DNA of 64,000 bases from Archangium sp. (GCA_022843845.1 JALHMW010000003.1:1-64000), one strand, 5' to 3'. Shown: positions 15,852-24,494, counted from the first letter of the stretch. A program made the numbers and translations. Notes: generated by a model from the letters alone, not told the origin.

Positions 15852-16559
15852 TCACCCGCCACGGACCGCTGCGAGGCCGCCCTCGTCGAGCACCACCCAC
15901 TGGCCTGGCGCGAGGCTGACGGGCAGCTCGAGGCCTCCAACGCGCTGGCGATGGAGTGACACCACGTGGTTCCCCGCCGCGGCCAGCATGCGCTTGACCT
16001 GGTGGTACTTGCCTTCGTGAATGGTGAGGCGAAGCACGCGCTCCGAGACGCGCTCACCCTCGCCCGCCACCGCCTCCGGAGCGTCGCTGAGCGTGACCCC
16101 CGCCGCCAGGCTCGAGAGCTGCGCGTCGGTGATCGGCTCGGCGCAGGTGACGAGGTACGTCTTGGCGACCTTCCGCTTCGGCGAGGTCAGCTGCTGAATG
16201 AACGCGCCATCGTCCGACAGGAGCAACAGCCCGGTGGTGTCGGCGTCGAGGCGGCCGACGCACTGCACGCCGCGAGTCACGAAGGGCTCAGGCAGCAGGC
16301 TGAAGACGCTCGGGTGATGGGTCGGCGTGTGGCTGCACTCCACGCCTTCGGGCTTGTTGAGCGCGAGGTAGATCGTCTCGTGCCACCGCCACTCGACGCC
16401 TTCGATCGAGAGCACCAGGCCCGCGCACTCCACGTCAGCGTCAGGGTCGTCGGCCAGCACGCCGTTGACGCGCACCGCCCCGCGATTCACCAGCAGGCGG
16501 CAGGCCTTGCGCGTTCCGAAGCCCTGCGATTGGAGCGCCTTGTCGAGGCGACTCTTCAC
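15852..16559 (-). CDS. RsuA/RluB-type pseudouridine synthase
   Basis: A 235-residue RNA-modifying enzyme. I place the start at GTG 16559, which overlaps the stop of the upstream protease gene as GTGA; an upstream ATG at 16601 would add 14 unlikely residues. An N-terminal S4-like RNA-binding domain (RLDKALQSQGFGTRKACRLL) is followed by the catalytic domain. Its hallmark GRLDADTTGLLLLSDDG contains the nucleophilic Asp, and HEGKYHQVKRML is the conserved C-terminal motif. Family members convert a specific uridine in 16S or 23S rRNA to pseudouridine; the target site cannot be told. Placement behind two secreted proteases is odd but clearly coupled. Confidence 0.88.
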   Translation of the reverse strand: MKSRLDKALQSQGFGTRKACRLLVNRGAVRVNGVLADDPDADVECAGLVLSIEGVEWRWHETIYLALNKPEGVECSHTPTHHPSVFSLLPEPFVTRGVQCVGRLDADTTGLLLLSDDGAFIQQLTSPKRKVAKTYLVTCAEPITDAQLSSLAAGVTLSDAPEAVAGEGERVSERVLRLTIHEGKYHQVKRMLAAAGNHVVSLHRQRVGGLELPVSLAPGQWVVLDEGGLAAVRGG

Positions 16560-17458
16560 CGAGCGCTCCGGCGTCGACGGAGCGCGAACACCGCGAGCCA
16601 CGGCGCTGCGACCAGCACGCCGTCACACGAGCAGCCCAGGGTGCCGGTGTTGCGCGCGGTGATCTTGTTCTTCAGTTGCGCGAGCTCGTCACACGGAACC
16701 GGCGGCTTGCCCCTCGGGTACGTGCCGCAGAAGCCAGACGCGGTGCCGGGGTCGATCACCCGCTTCTGCAATTCACCCAGCGGCGCGGTGGGCGCCATCG
16801 TCGACGAGGTGCCGTTGACGTGATCGAGCCCGACGAAGTGCCCGATCTCGTGCGTCGCGGTGCTCTGGATGTCGTAGGCCGTGCAGAAGACGGACTCCAT
16901 GCCCTCCACGCACGGCGGCGACGAGATGGTGGTGAAGAGGAACCGCGCGCCGTCGGCCGAGGCGCCTGCGTTGAACTCGATGTCCGAGTCGAAGACCACG
17001 CCGGTGCGCGTCGAGTACGTCGAGGTGGTGAGGGCGATGGTGGCGTCGCCGTGCTCCCAGCACCCGTACTTGTTGCCGCAGCTCCCGTCGGACTGGCAGG
17101 CGTCGGTCAGCGGCACGGCCTCGCGGCAGTTCTCCTCTCGAAACGTCACCACGTTGTCGTCGGCCGAGCCGCGCCCCACCTTCGGGTTCATGATTCGCGC
17201 GCCGCGCACGAACTCGAAGTCCGAACAGCCACGCGCGACGTTCTGCCAGCTCGCGAACGCATTATCGATCGCGGTGAACTCGGCCTCGACGGGCGTCTTC
17301 GCGCTGCCGGCAGCGTCCATGCGGTAGGTCACCTTGCGCACGCCCCACGTGACACAGAGGTTCGAGTCGCCGGTGTTGCTCAAGGCGCGCGTGCGGAGGA
17401 ATGGCTGCGCCCACCCAAGGCCCGGAACCAGCAGCAGGAGGAGCACAGCGCGCGACAT
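16556..17458 (-). CDS. Secreted matrixin-type metalloprotease with MYXO-CTERM-like tail
   Basis: A 300-residue secreted zinc protease (signal ending GWA). The metzincin motif HEIGHFVGLDH gives His203, Glu204, His207 and His213, followed by a Met-turn at Met221 (SSTM). Many conserved Cys residues suggest disulfides. The C-terminus is a sorting-signal-like tail: GCSC, a hydrophobic stretch, then RRRRSAR, matching the MYXO-CTERM pattern cleaved by myxosortase. The protein is therefore probably processed and anchored at or released from the cell surface. It lies 3 bp downstream of its paralogue (stop at 17462) and is part of a four- or five-gene coupled operon. Confidence 0.87.
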   Translation of the reverse strand: MSRAVLLLLLVPGLGWAQPFLRTRALSNTGDSNLCVTWGVRKVTYRMDAAGSAKTPVEAEFTAIDNAFASWQNVARGCSDFEFVRGARIMNPKVGRGSADDNVVTFREENCREAVPLTDACQSDGSCGNKYGCWEHGDATIALTTSTYSTRTGVVFDSDIEFNAGASADGARFLFTTISSPPCVEGMESVFCTAYDIQSTATHEIGHFVGLDHVNGTSSTMAPTAPLGELQKRVIDPGTASGFCGTYPRGKPPVPCDELAQLKNKITARNTGTLGCSCDGVLVAAPWLAVFALRRRRSAR

Positions 17459-17461
17459 CGA

Positions 17462-18325
17462 CTACCGCCTCCGTCTGCGCCGCAACCACGCCCCGAGCGC
17501 CAGGAGCGAGGCGCCGGGCACCTCGAAACACCCCTGCTTCGCGGCCGGCCCCTGCTCGATGCTCAGCCGGCGAATGAAGCAGGTCTTCGCGACACCGCCC
17601 CGCGGGTACACGTCGCAGACGAACTTCTTCGAGCCCGGGTCGAGCGTGCGCTTGAGGAGCTCGCCCGTCACGGCCCGCGGGTTCATCGTCGAGGTCGCCT
17701 CGTTGATGTGCGCGAGCCCGAGCAGGTGCCCGACCTCGTGGGTCATCGTGTTCTGGATGTCGGTGGCGACGCAGCCGACGTTCTCCATGCCGCGCACGCA
17801 CGGTGGGCTGTCGACCGTCGTGAAGATGTACGAGGGCGTGTTGAGCTCGATGTCGGAGTCGAAGATCTGCCCAGTGCGTGGGCTGAAGCTCGTGGTGGTG
17901 ATCGCGATCGCGCCGTCGGTGAACTGCCAGCAGTCGTACTTGTTGCCGCACGAGCCGTCACTGGCGCACGAGTCTCCGGCCGGCACCAGGTTCTTGCAGC
18001 TGCGCTGGCGGAACAGCACCAGGTTCTCGTTGGGCACGTCACCGTTCTGCAGGTACTCGGCCTGTCGGTTGGGCGACGGGGTGCCCTCGGTGAGGCTCAG
18101 GCTGGAGCACGCGGCGAGCTCGTCCTGCCAGGTCGCGAACGACGCGGCGATCGCCCTGAACTCCGAGTCACCGGGCGTCTCGTCGTTGCCCGCCGTGTTC
18201 ACCCGGAAGGTGATCGGCGTGTTCTCTTTCCACCACAGACACTGCGACTTCAGATCGGTCTCGGACTGGCGGCTGCGCGCGTAGGCCTGGCTGAGCACGA
18301 CGGTCGCGACGAGGGCGTGGATCAC
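17462..18325 (-). CDS. Secreted matrixin-type metalloprotease, paralogue
   Basis: A 287-residue zinc protease. The motif HEVGHLLGLAH gives His196, Glu197, His200 and His206, and the Met-turn is Met214 (TSTM). It shares the spaced Cys pattern (SDGSCGNKYDCW) and the overall layout with the downstream gene, so the two are tandem duplicates that have diverged. The C-terminus (GCFEVPGASLLALGAW plus six Arg) looks like a PEP-CTERM or MYXO-CTERM type sorting tail, but differs from its partner in having one Cys and a short hydrophobic part. Its start overlaps the preceding gene by 4 bp (ATGA). Confidence 0.85.
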   Translation of the reverse strand: MIHALVATVVLSQAYARSRQSETDLKSQCLWWKENTPITFRVNTAGNDETPGDSEFRAIAASFATWQDELAACSSLSLTEGTPSPNRQAEYLQNGDVPNENLVLFRQRSCKNLVPAGDSCASDGSCGNKYDCWQFTDGAIAITTTSFSPRTGQIFDSDIELNTPSYIFTTVDSPPCVRGMENVGCVATDIQNTMTHEVGHLLGLAHINEATSTMNPRAVTGELLKRTLDPGSKKFVCDVYPRGGVAKTCFIRRLSIEQGPAAKQGCFEVPGASLLALGAWLRRRRRR

Positions 18326-18915
18326 GGCGCTTTGTTCCTGGGCAACTGCACGCCGGGCCGGGGCGTGACGGGCTCTGAAGGAGACGGTCCAAGGCTCTCG
18401 CGCACCGACGAGATCAACGCCGCGAGCGTCATCGGCTGCACGGGTGCAGGGACCGGCTGGTGTGTCTTCGCGTCGACCAGGAAGAGATCGTCTTCCCCGC
18501 CCTTCACCATCGCCGTGGGCCCGGAACGATCGACCAGAAACCGGCCCTGCGCGAGGCCGACGACGAACGCGCGATCGCCGCGCTTCTCGAGGAACACCAC
18601 CACCTCATCGCCGAGCGAGAACTTCGCGGTGCCGTGCACCATCTGACCGACGTCGCCGAGCACGCCGCCGGGCTGCATCACGACGACCGTCTTGCTGGTG
18701 AGGTTGCCCTTGAGCACCTCGCTGACCAGGAGCTCGGAGTCGGTGATGATGCGGCGTTTGTCTTCGGTCCACCGGGGCTCGACGCGCACGATTGTTCCCC
18801 GCACCACCAGGTCGGAGGCGCGCGTCAACGCCGGCACGTCCATCGCAATCAGCGTGGTGCCCAGCGCGCTGAGCGCTCCCATCGTCACCAGCGCCAACAA
18901 CCACCGTCGAGTCAT
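18322..18915 (-). CDS. Secreted protein of unknown function, first gene of the matrixin operon
   Basis: A 197-residue protein with a hydrophobic N-terminal export signal. The mature part is beta-rich: ALTRASDLVVRGTIVRVEP, LVSEVLKGNLTSKTVVVMQP, and FSLGDEVVVFLEKRGDRAFV. This looks like a small barrel or Ig-like fold, and I recall similar sequences beside or fused to matrixins in related bacteria, though I cannot verify that here. It has no catalytic motif. The ATGA overlap with the first protease gene makes co-translation certain. A chaperone, inhibitor or propeptide-like role for the proteases is inference only. Confidence 0.7.
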   Translation of the reverse strand: MTRRWLLALVTMGALSALGTTLIAMDVPALTRASDLVVRGTIVRVEPRWTEDKRRIITDSELLVSEVLKGNLTSKTVVVMQPGGVLGDVGQMVHGTAKFSLGDEVVVFLEKRGDRAFVVGLAQGRFLVDRSGPTAMVKGGEDDLFLVDAKTHQPVPAPVQPMTLAALISSVRESLGPSPSEPVTPRPGVQLPRNKAP

Positions 18916-18951
18916 GAGACCACCTTAAGACGAGGAGCCCGCCCGCGCACG

Positions 18952-21657
18952 TCAGGGCGTCAGGGAGAACGAGACATCGTACGTGAGCGTTCCCGTCGCC
19001 GAGCCCCAGCGCGCCAGCATCACGAAGACCGTCTGAGTCGCGGCACTGCCGTTGGTGTAACTGGCCGTCTCGGTGCCAGAGGCCCCGGTGTCGGCACCCG
19101 CGAGGCACGTGGTTGCCGTCGCGCACGCCGAGGCTGGCCCGGCGACGATGTTGATCGCAGCGTCTTGCGCCGAGTTCATCACCACCGTGAGCGTATCGCC
19201 CGGCCCGAGCGTGACCGAGTAGACGACCTCAGGGCCAAGCGGACCGACACAGGGCGGACCCATCAGTGAGTAGTTCTTCGTGAAGCCGTTGGTGGTCTGG
19301 CCGGTGAGCGTCTGAGAGCCCACGATCGGGATGGCGTTCAGGCAGGTATCCCCGGCGGCGGTGGAGAGGTTGCTGAGCGACGCGAAGTACCCGACCGAGC
19401 CCGAGGCCAGCGTCATCGAGTCGATCACGACGATGCCGGAGCGAGGGACACTGCTCGTGTTGTCGAAGACGAGCGTCTCCGAGCCGCTCCCCGTCGACGA
19501 GTTCATCGACGCGAGACAAACGCCCGAGGCGCACGACATCGCATCGGCCGCGAACGAGAGGCTCAGGTCGAACGCGCTCTGGGGCGAAGCGATGATCGTG
19601 AGCCGCTGCATCGGCGGAATGGTGACCGAGAACGTCCGGTCGGGACCCGGGCCGTAGGCGCAGCTCATCGAGGCGCCGCTGGTGTCGTTCTGCGCGCTGC
19701 TCAGCGCGACCGCGACCGGGGTTCCGAGGGTGAGCGCCTCTGGCGCAAAGCACGTCTCGCCAAGGGGCATGCCTGCATCGATGAAGGTGCCTGCGTCCAC
19801 GAAGGTGCCTGCGTCGATGGGAAGGCCTGCGTCGAAGGACGAGACCGGCGCGATGGCCGTGCCGAGCGAGTACGACGAGCCGCCGGGCCCGACGATGCCG
19901 TCGACGATGAGGTAGTAGCGGTTGGGGACGAAGCTGAAGTTCGAGACGCGCGCTTCTCCGTTGACCCCGAACGACACGCAGGTCGGCTGCTGGCAGGCCG
20001 ACAGGCTCGAGGCGATGCTGATCGTCGGGTTGAAGCCCATCACGGTGGGCGTCACTCGCACGGTGAGCTCGGTGAGCCCGCCGACGTCGATGGCGTAGAC
20101 GCGATCGGGCCCGACGCGCAGGTCGCAGCCTGGCCCGAAGCTGGCGTTGTCCTGAAACCCCGAGAGAGACTCGTTCGAAAGGAAAACGCCTGGCGCGAGG
20201 AGCGTCGGGGCGGCGCAGGTGTCTCCGGTGGTCTGAATCGGGCCCAGAGACGTCGTCAACGTGAAGGTGCCCGCGCTCGCGGGCGTCGAGCTGTCGATGA
20301 TCACCAGCACGTCGACGAAGAGGTTCGAGGTGTTCGCGTACGTTGCACGATCGATCGCGCCGATGCCGACGGTGTCTCCCGGCGGAGCCACGCACTGACG
20401 CGCGGTGCATTGGGCCGCAGAGAGGGCCAGCGAGATCGACGTGTCCATGCCCACGGGCGCCGATTGCACGGTGAGGGCCGTCTGAGGGGGCACCGCGACG
20501 AGGTAGACGCGATCAGGCCCGTTGGCCTGCGCGGCGCAGCTGGTCCCCGCTCCGCGATAGTCGTCGGTGAAGTTGCCGATCGGCTCGTTCGCCAGCGTGG
20601 AGTTCGAGTTGACGATGGTGACGGGGCTCTCGCAGCGATCGCCGTCGAGCAGCGTCAGTCGCAAGGTGAAGTCGCCGCGCGCCATCGCCGCGAAGCCACC
20701 CACCACGAGGTAGACCGTGACTGGCGAGGTCGTTGGGTTGCGGTAGCTCACCCGCTCGGGATCATCAGCGCCGGCGAGGCAGGTCCGGCCGGGGTTACCC
20801 GGCGCGCCGCACAGCATGGGGTCTGCGACGAGGTTGATGACCGCGTCCCACCCAGAGGGCGTCAGGACGACCGAGACCGTGCGCTGCGCGGGGACGACGA
20901 AGGAGAACGCGACGTCGGCTGCGCCAGCGCCGGTGCGGCGACACGGCGCTTGCGCCGCGAACTCGTGGTTTGCGGCCGCGAGGCGAGTGCTGCCGGTGAA
21001 CACCGAGGGAACCGACAAAGCGATCGGCGCGAAGCAGCTCTCACCCGCCGAGCCGCCCGCGAAGCCACCTGCGAAGGCGCCACCGCCACCGAACGAGCCA
21101 CCCGCGAAGCCGCCACCGAAGGCACCACCACCGCCGAACGAGCCGCCCGCGAAGCCACCTGCGAAGGCGCCACCACCGCCGAATGAGCCGCCCGCGAAGC
21201 CGCCACCGCCGCCGAACGAGCCGCCCGCGAAGCCGCCACCGCCGCCGAACGAGCCACCCGCGAAGCCGCCACCGCCGCCGAACGAGCCACCCGCGAAGCC
21301 GCCACCGCCGCCGAACGATCCACCCGCGAAGCCGCCACCGCCGCCGAACGAGCCGCCTGCGAAGCCGCCACCGCCGAACGAGCCGCCACCGCCGAACGAG
21401 CCACCACCGCCGAACGCGCCGCCTGCCGTGCCACCGGCTCGGCCACCAGCGATCGAGCCACCTGCCGTTCCGCCTGCTCGACCACCTGCCGCTCCGCCGG
21501 CCGCCCCACCGGCACGGCCGCCATCAGACGTTCCTCCGGCCCTGCCGCCGTCAGGCAAACACCCAAGGCCCGGTTCGGAGCACTGCTCGGTCGGAGGAGA
21601 AAAACACGCCGACGCCCAGACACCGGCCAGGCACATCGAAAGGACTGCACGACGCAT
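18952..21657 (-). CDS. Large surface lipoprotein: Gly-rich repeat stalk and five beta-domain repeats
   Basis: A 901-residue lipoprotein (lipobox ASAC). Residues of about 35-205 are a Gly/Phe/Ala/Ser stalk with eight copies of FAGGSF spaced mostly by GGGGG. Five domains of about 115-130 residues follow. Each opens with a Cys and proline pattern (GDTC or GETC), contains a GPDRVY-like strand in most copies (GPDRVYLVAV, GPDRVYAIDV, GPDRTFSVTI) and has an internal Cys pair. A DAG-rich linker (IDAGTFVDAGTFIDAG) separates the third and fourth domains. The layout suggests a long adhesin-like or substrate-binding surface protein. No enzyme motif is seen. Confidence 0.8.
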   Translation of the reverse strand: MRRAVLSMCLAGVWASACFSPPTEQCSEPGLGCLPDGGRAGGTSDGGRAGGAAGGAAGGRAGGTAGGSIAGGRAGGTAGGAFGGGGSFGGGGSFGGGGFAGGSFGGGGGFAGGSFGGGGGFAGGSFGGGGGFAGGSFGGGGGFAGGSFGGGGGFAGGSFGGGGAFAGGFAGGSFGGGGAFGGGFAGGSFGGGGAFAGGFAGGSAGESCFAPIALSVPSVFTGSTRLAAANHEFAAQAPCRRTGAGAADVAFSFVVPAQRTVSVVLTPSGWDAVINLVADPMLCGAPGNPGRTCLAGADDPERVSYRNPTTSPVTVYLVVGGFAAMARGDFTLRLTLLDGDRCESPVTIVNSNSTLANEPIGNFTDDYRGAGTSCAAQANGPDRVYLVAVPPQTALTVQSAPVGMDTSISLALSAAQCTARQCVAPPGDTVGIGAIDRATYANTSNLFVDVLVIIDSSTPASAGTFTLTTSLGPIQTTGDTCAAPTLLAPGVFLSNESLSGFQDNASFGPGCDLRVGPDRVYAIDVGGLTELTVRVTPTVMGFNPTISIASSLSACQQPTCVSFGVNGEARVSNFSFVPNRYYLIVDGIVGPGGSSYSLGTAIAPVSSFDAGLPIDAGTFVDAGTFIDAGMPLGETCFAPEALTLGTPVAVALSSAQNDTSGASMSCAYGPGPDRTFSVTIPPMQRLTIIASPQSAFDLSLSFAADAMSCASGVCLASMNSSTGSGSETLVFDNTSSVPRSGIVVIDSMTLASGSVGYFASLSNLSTAAGDTCLNAIPIVGSQTLTGQTTNGFTKNYSLMGPPCVGPLGPEVVYSVTLGPGDTLTVVMNSAQDAAINIVAGPASACATATTCLAGADTGASGTETASYTNGSAATQTVFVMLARWGSATGTLTYDVSFSLTP
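21045..21560. repeat. Gly-rich coding repeat region, 33-bp units
   Basis: Within the large lipoprotein gene, a stretch read on the minus strand repeats FAGGSF plus GGGGG (11 codons, 33 bp), with a few shorter variants, then a more degenerate GGRAGG part nearer the N-terminus. The copies are nearly identical at the DNA level. All units keep frame, so it is a protein stalk. Confidence 0.85.
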
Positions 21658-21776
21658 GAACCACTCCAGACAGCCGGCCAGTCGTGGACTCTAGCCTCAA
21701 GTCCCGACAAACACCGCTTCGCTTCGTCGCGAGACAGATCCCTTGCGTCCCAGAGGTCTGCTAGGTGCGCCGACCC

Positions 21777-23222
21777 ATGAAGCCTCGTCTTCGTTTTGCC
21801 CCGTCTCCGACTGGCTACCTTCACATCGGCGGCGCCCGGACCGCGCTCTTCAACTGGCTGTACGCCCGTCGGCATGGCGGCACCTTCGTGCTCCGCATCG
21901 AGGACACCGATCAGGAGCGCAGCACGCCGGAGTCCCTGCAAGCGATCCTCGACGGGCTGACGTGGCTCGGCATCGACTGGGACGAAGGACCGGGCAAAGG
22001 CGGCGGTCACGGCCCCTACTTCCAGATGAAGAAGCTCGGCCGCTACACCGAGCTCGCGGAGCAGTTGATCGCCACCGGCTGGGCGTACCGCGACTACTCG
22101 ACGGAAGCGGAGCTGAGCGACGCCCGCAAGGCGTTCGCGGCCGAAAAGGGCTTGAAGGACGGCGACGATCTGCGCTCCGCCGGCTTCAAGTTCACGAGCC
22201 CGTGGCGAGACAAGACCGAGCAGCTCGATCGCCCTGCCCTCATTCGTTTCAAGATGCCGAAGCGCGATGGCCGGTTCGGGTTCGACGATCTCGTGCTCAA
22301 CCGCATCGAGAAGCCGTACGACGACTTCGACGACTTCGTGATCCTGCGCAGCGACGGCGTGCCGCTCTACAACTTCGGCTGCGTCGTCGACGATCACGAC
22401 ATGGCCATCAGCCACGTCGCCCGCGGCCAGGAGCACATCAACAGCACCTTCCCGCAGCTGATGCTCTACGAGGCCTTCGGGTGGACGCCGCCCCAGTTCG
22501 CGCACATTCCGCTGATCTTCGCTCAGGACAACTCGAAGCTGAGCAAGCGCAAGCACCCCGAAGCGGACGTCATGCGCCACAAAGGGAACGGCATTCTCCC
22601 GAACGCGCTGATCAACTTCATCGCGCGCCTGGGCTGGAGCCACGGCAACGAAGAGCTCTTCACGCGTGACGAGCTGATCGCGAAGTTCGACTTCGAGCAC
22701 GTCGGCAAGTCGCAGGGCGTGTGGAACCCCAGCAAGCTGGTCGCGACCAACAAGCACTGGATCAAGACGACCGAGCCGCTGCAGGTGGCGATGCAGCTGC
22801 TGCCGTTCCTCCAGGCCGCCGGAGCGCCTGACGCGGTCGTCGACGCGAAGCTCGAGCTCGGCGTGAAGGCCTTCGCCGAGCGGAGCGCGTCGCTGGTGGA
22901 GATGGCCGAGAAGCTCCGCAACTACTACTCCCACGGCATCACCATCGACGGCGCTGCTGCGGCGAAGCACCTGACGCCCGAGGGCAAGGTGCTGCTGGGC
23001 AAGGCCCGCGACGAGTTCGCGAAGCTGACGGAGTGGACGACGGCAGCGATCGACCCGCTCATGAAGACGGTCGCCGAGGCGAACGCCACCAAGCCCGGCG
23101 CCGTGGCGCAACCGGTTCGCGTCGCAGCGACGGGCGGCACCGAGAGCCCGGGCATTGGCGTGACGCTCGAGCTGCTCGGACGTGAGGAGACGTTCCACCG
23201 CATCGACGCGGCGCTCAGGTGA
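21777..23222 (+). CDS. gltX: Glutamyl-tRNA synthetase
   Basis: A class I aminoacyl-tRNA synthetase of 481 residues, normal for GluRS. Start ATG at 21777 opens directly with the conserved MKPRLRFAPSPTGYLHIGG, which carries the HIGH-type motif; the GTG at 21765 would add four residues. IEDTDQERS is conserved, and the KMSKS-type loop is seen as DNSKLSKRK. It charges tRNA-Glu in the cytoplasm; many bacterial GluRS also charge tRNA-Gln for later amidation. The gene overlaps the next one by 4 bp. A tRNA-Gln gene lies 1.1 kb downstream. Confidence 0.93.
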   Translation: MKPRLRFAPSPTGYLHIGGARTALFNWLYARRHGGTFVLRIEDTDQERSTPESLQAILDGLTWLGIDWDEGPGKGGGHGPYFQMKKLGRYTELAEQLIATGWAYRDYSTEAELSDARKAFAAEKGLKDGDDLRSAGFKFTSPWRDKTEQLDRPALIRFKMPKRDGRFGFDDLVLNRIEKPYDDFDDFVILRSDGVPLYNFGCVVDDHDMAISHVARGQEHINSTFPQLMLYEAFGWTPPQFAHIPLIFAQDNSKLSKRKHPEADVMRHKGNGILPNALINFIARLGWSHGNEELFTRDELIAKFDFEHVGKSQGVWNPSKLVATNKHWIKTTEPLQVAMQLLPFLQAAGAPDAVVDAKLELGVKAFAERSASLVEMAEKLRNYYSHGITIDGAAAAKHLTPEGKVLLGKARDEFAKLTEWTTAAIDPLMKTVAEANATKPGAVAQPVRVAATGGTESPGIGVTLELLGREETFHRIDAALR

Positions 23223-23971
23223 AGCGACTCGTCACCTTCTTCCGCCGCTACCTCGCCGGGTTCCTCTCGGAGCCCACCGTCGTGATCTGCGGCGCCAGCG
23301 CGCTGCTGATCATCTCGCACTACCAGGGCAACACCGGCTACTTCCGCACCCTCTTCGGCGACCGCTTCGACAAGCACCCGGCGGCGAACGTGATCGGCCA
23401 CTTCTGGTGGTTCGGCTCGTCGCTGCTGCTGTACCTGATCATCCCGCTCATCCTCTCGGTCGCGACGAAGGGCAGCTTCCACCGCAAGTACGGCTTCGGC
23501 CTGGGCAACTGGCGGCAGGGGCTGTTGATCACCGGCGTGTTCCTGCTGGTGATGCTGCCCGCTGCGTTCATCGCGTCGAAGCTCGACGCCTTCAAGGGCA
23601 TCTACCCGCTCGCCGGCAACGCGGCCTTCACCCTGAACATCGAAGGGAAGAGCGTCACCAGCCTCAAGCTCTTCGCCTTCTACGAGCTCTGCTACTTCGC
23701 CTACTTCGTCGGCTGGGAGTTCCTGTTCCGCGGGTGGATGCTCAACGGCCTGCTCCCGAAGTTCGGGCGCGTCGGCGCGGTGCTGTGTCAGGTGGCTCCG
23801 TTCGCGGTGATGCACCTGGGCAAGGCCGAGCTCGAGGCGCTGGGCAGCATCGTGGCCGGCATCGCGCTGGGCATTCTCGCCTTGAGGACGCGCAGCTTCT
23901 GGTATGGAGCCTTGCTTCACGGCATCGTGGCGGTCTTCATGGATCTGGTGTCGGCCTGGAAGTGGTTGTGA
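23219..23971 (+). CDS. CPBP-family intramembrane protease
   Basis: A 250-residue membrane protein with about six to seven hydrophobic segments. The C-terminal half holds the CPBP/CAAX-protease motifs: WEFLFRGWML, FAVMHLGK and YGALLHGIVAVFMD. The canonical first motif is EExxxR; here only the second Glu is present (WEFLFR), a variant that may still be active. Such enzymes process prenylated or peptide substrates or act in bacteriocin immunity. It starts at GTG 23219, overlapping the gltX stop as GTGA, so the two are translationally coupled without an obvious functional link. Confidence 0.8.
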   Translation: MKRLVTFFRRYLAGFLSEPTVVICGASALLIISHYQGNTGYFRTLFGDRFDKHPAANVIGHFWWFGSSLLLYLIIPLILSVATKGSFHRKYGFGLGNWRQGLLITGVFLLVMLPAAFIASKLDAFKGIYPLAGNAAFTLNIEGKSVTSLKLFAFYELCYFAYFVGWEFLFRGWMLNGLLPKFGRVGAVLCQVAPFAVMHLGKAELEALGSIVAGIALGILALRTRSFWYGALLHGIVAVFMDLVSAWKWL

Positions 23972-23982
23972 AGGAGCCTTCG

Positions 23983-24333
23983 ATGAAGCGCGTGCTCGTG
24001 ATCCTGGCTGTCGTCGTGTCGGTGCCGGCGTTCGGCGCGTCCGATCTCGGCGCCACCCTGCCTGAGAACGCGCGGCAGGTCGGCGAGCACCGCTACAAGA
24101 GCCCCTCCGACTGGGAAGGCACGCTGAAGTTCTACAAGAAGGTCTACTCGCCCAGCACCTGGCGCAACGTGATCAACCAGCCCGGCGTGAAGGCGATCCA
24201 CATTCCCAACCCGTCAGGAAAGGGCGCGTGGCTGGGTCTCAACGTCTACGAAGCGAACGAAGAGGTGCGCATTTACGTTGTTCCAAACGACGAGACTTCT
24301 GGTAAGGGAAAACCATCCAAGCCTCAGAAGTAG
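23983..24333 (+). CDS. Small secreted protein of unknown function
   Basis: A 116-residue protein with a clear signal peptide (MKRVLVILAVVVSVPAFGA). The mature region contains SPSDWEGTLKFYKKVYSPSTW, then a strand-rich GAWLGLNVYEANEEVRIYVV, and a Lys/Pro-rich tail. The ATG at 23983 has an excellent AAGGAG ribosome-binding site 6 bp upstream and lies 11 bp after the protease stop, so it belongs to the gltX transcript. I recognise no family. Confidence 0.75.
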   Translation: MKRVLVILAVVVSVPAFGASDLGATLPENARQVGEHRYKSPSDWEGTLKFYKKVYSPSTWRNVINQPGVKAIHIPNPSGKGAWLGLNVYEANEEVRIYVVPNDETSGKGKPSKPQK

Positions 24334-24344
24334 CAGTCACATCT

Positions 24345-24416
24345 TGGGGAATCGTCTAACGGCTAGGACAGCAGACTCTGACTCTGCTTATCTAGGTTCG
24401 AATCCTAGTTCCCCAG
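24345..24416 (+). tRNA. tRNA-Gln (CTG anticodon)
   Basis: A complete cloverleaf is visible. The acceptor stem TGGGGAA (24345-24351) pairs with TTCCCCA (24409-24415), and the discriminator is G at 24416. The anticodon stem GCAGA/TCTGC encloses the loop CTCTGAC with anticodon CTG at 24378-24380. The T-loop has GGTTCGAATCC. CCA is not encoded. Reading CAG codons makes this a glutamine tRNA. Confidence 0.96.
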
Positions 24417-24419
24417 TTT

Positions 24420-24464
24420 CACGAAGCCGCGGTCTCCCTCTGGGTGCCGCGGCTTTCGTGTTTT
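24420..24464 (+). terminator. Rho-independent terminator of tRNA-Gln
   Basis: A stem of CACGAAGCCGCGG pairs with CCGCGGCTTTCGTG (one bulged T) around a 14-nt loop and is followed by TTTT. It lies 4 bp after the tRNA and ends its transcript. Confidence 0.85.
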
Positions 24465-24494
24465 CAGCGCCCTGCGAATGCTACGAGGCGCTCC

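Noticed and set aside
20862..23198. 778-codon minus-strand open frame crossing gltX
   Set aside because: It is antisense to gltX and in the wrong frame of the large lipoprotein gene.
23182..23982. Upstream part of the frame leading to the small secreted protein
   Set aside because: It overlaps the CPBP gene in another frame; the signal peptide and AAGGAG site mark the true start at 23983.
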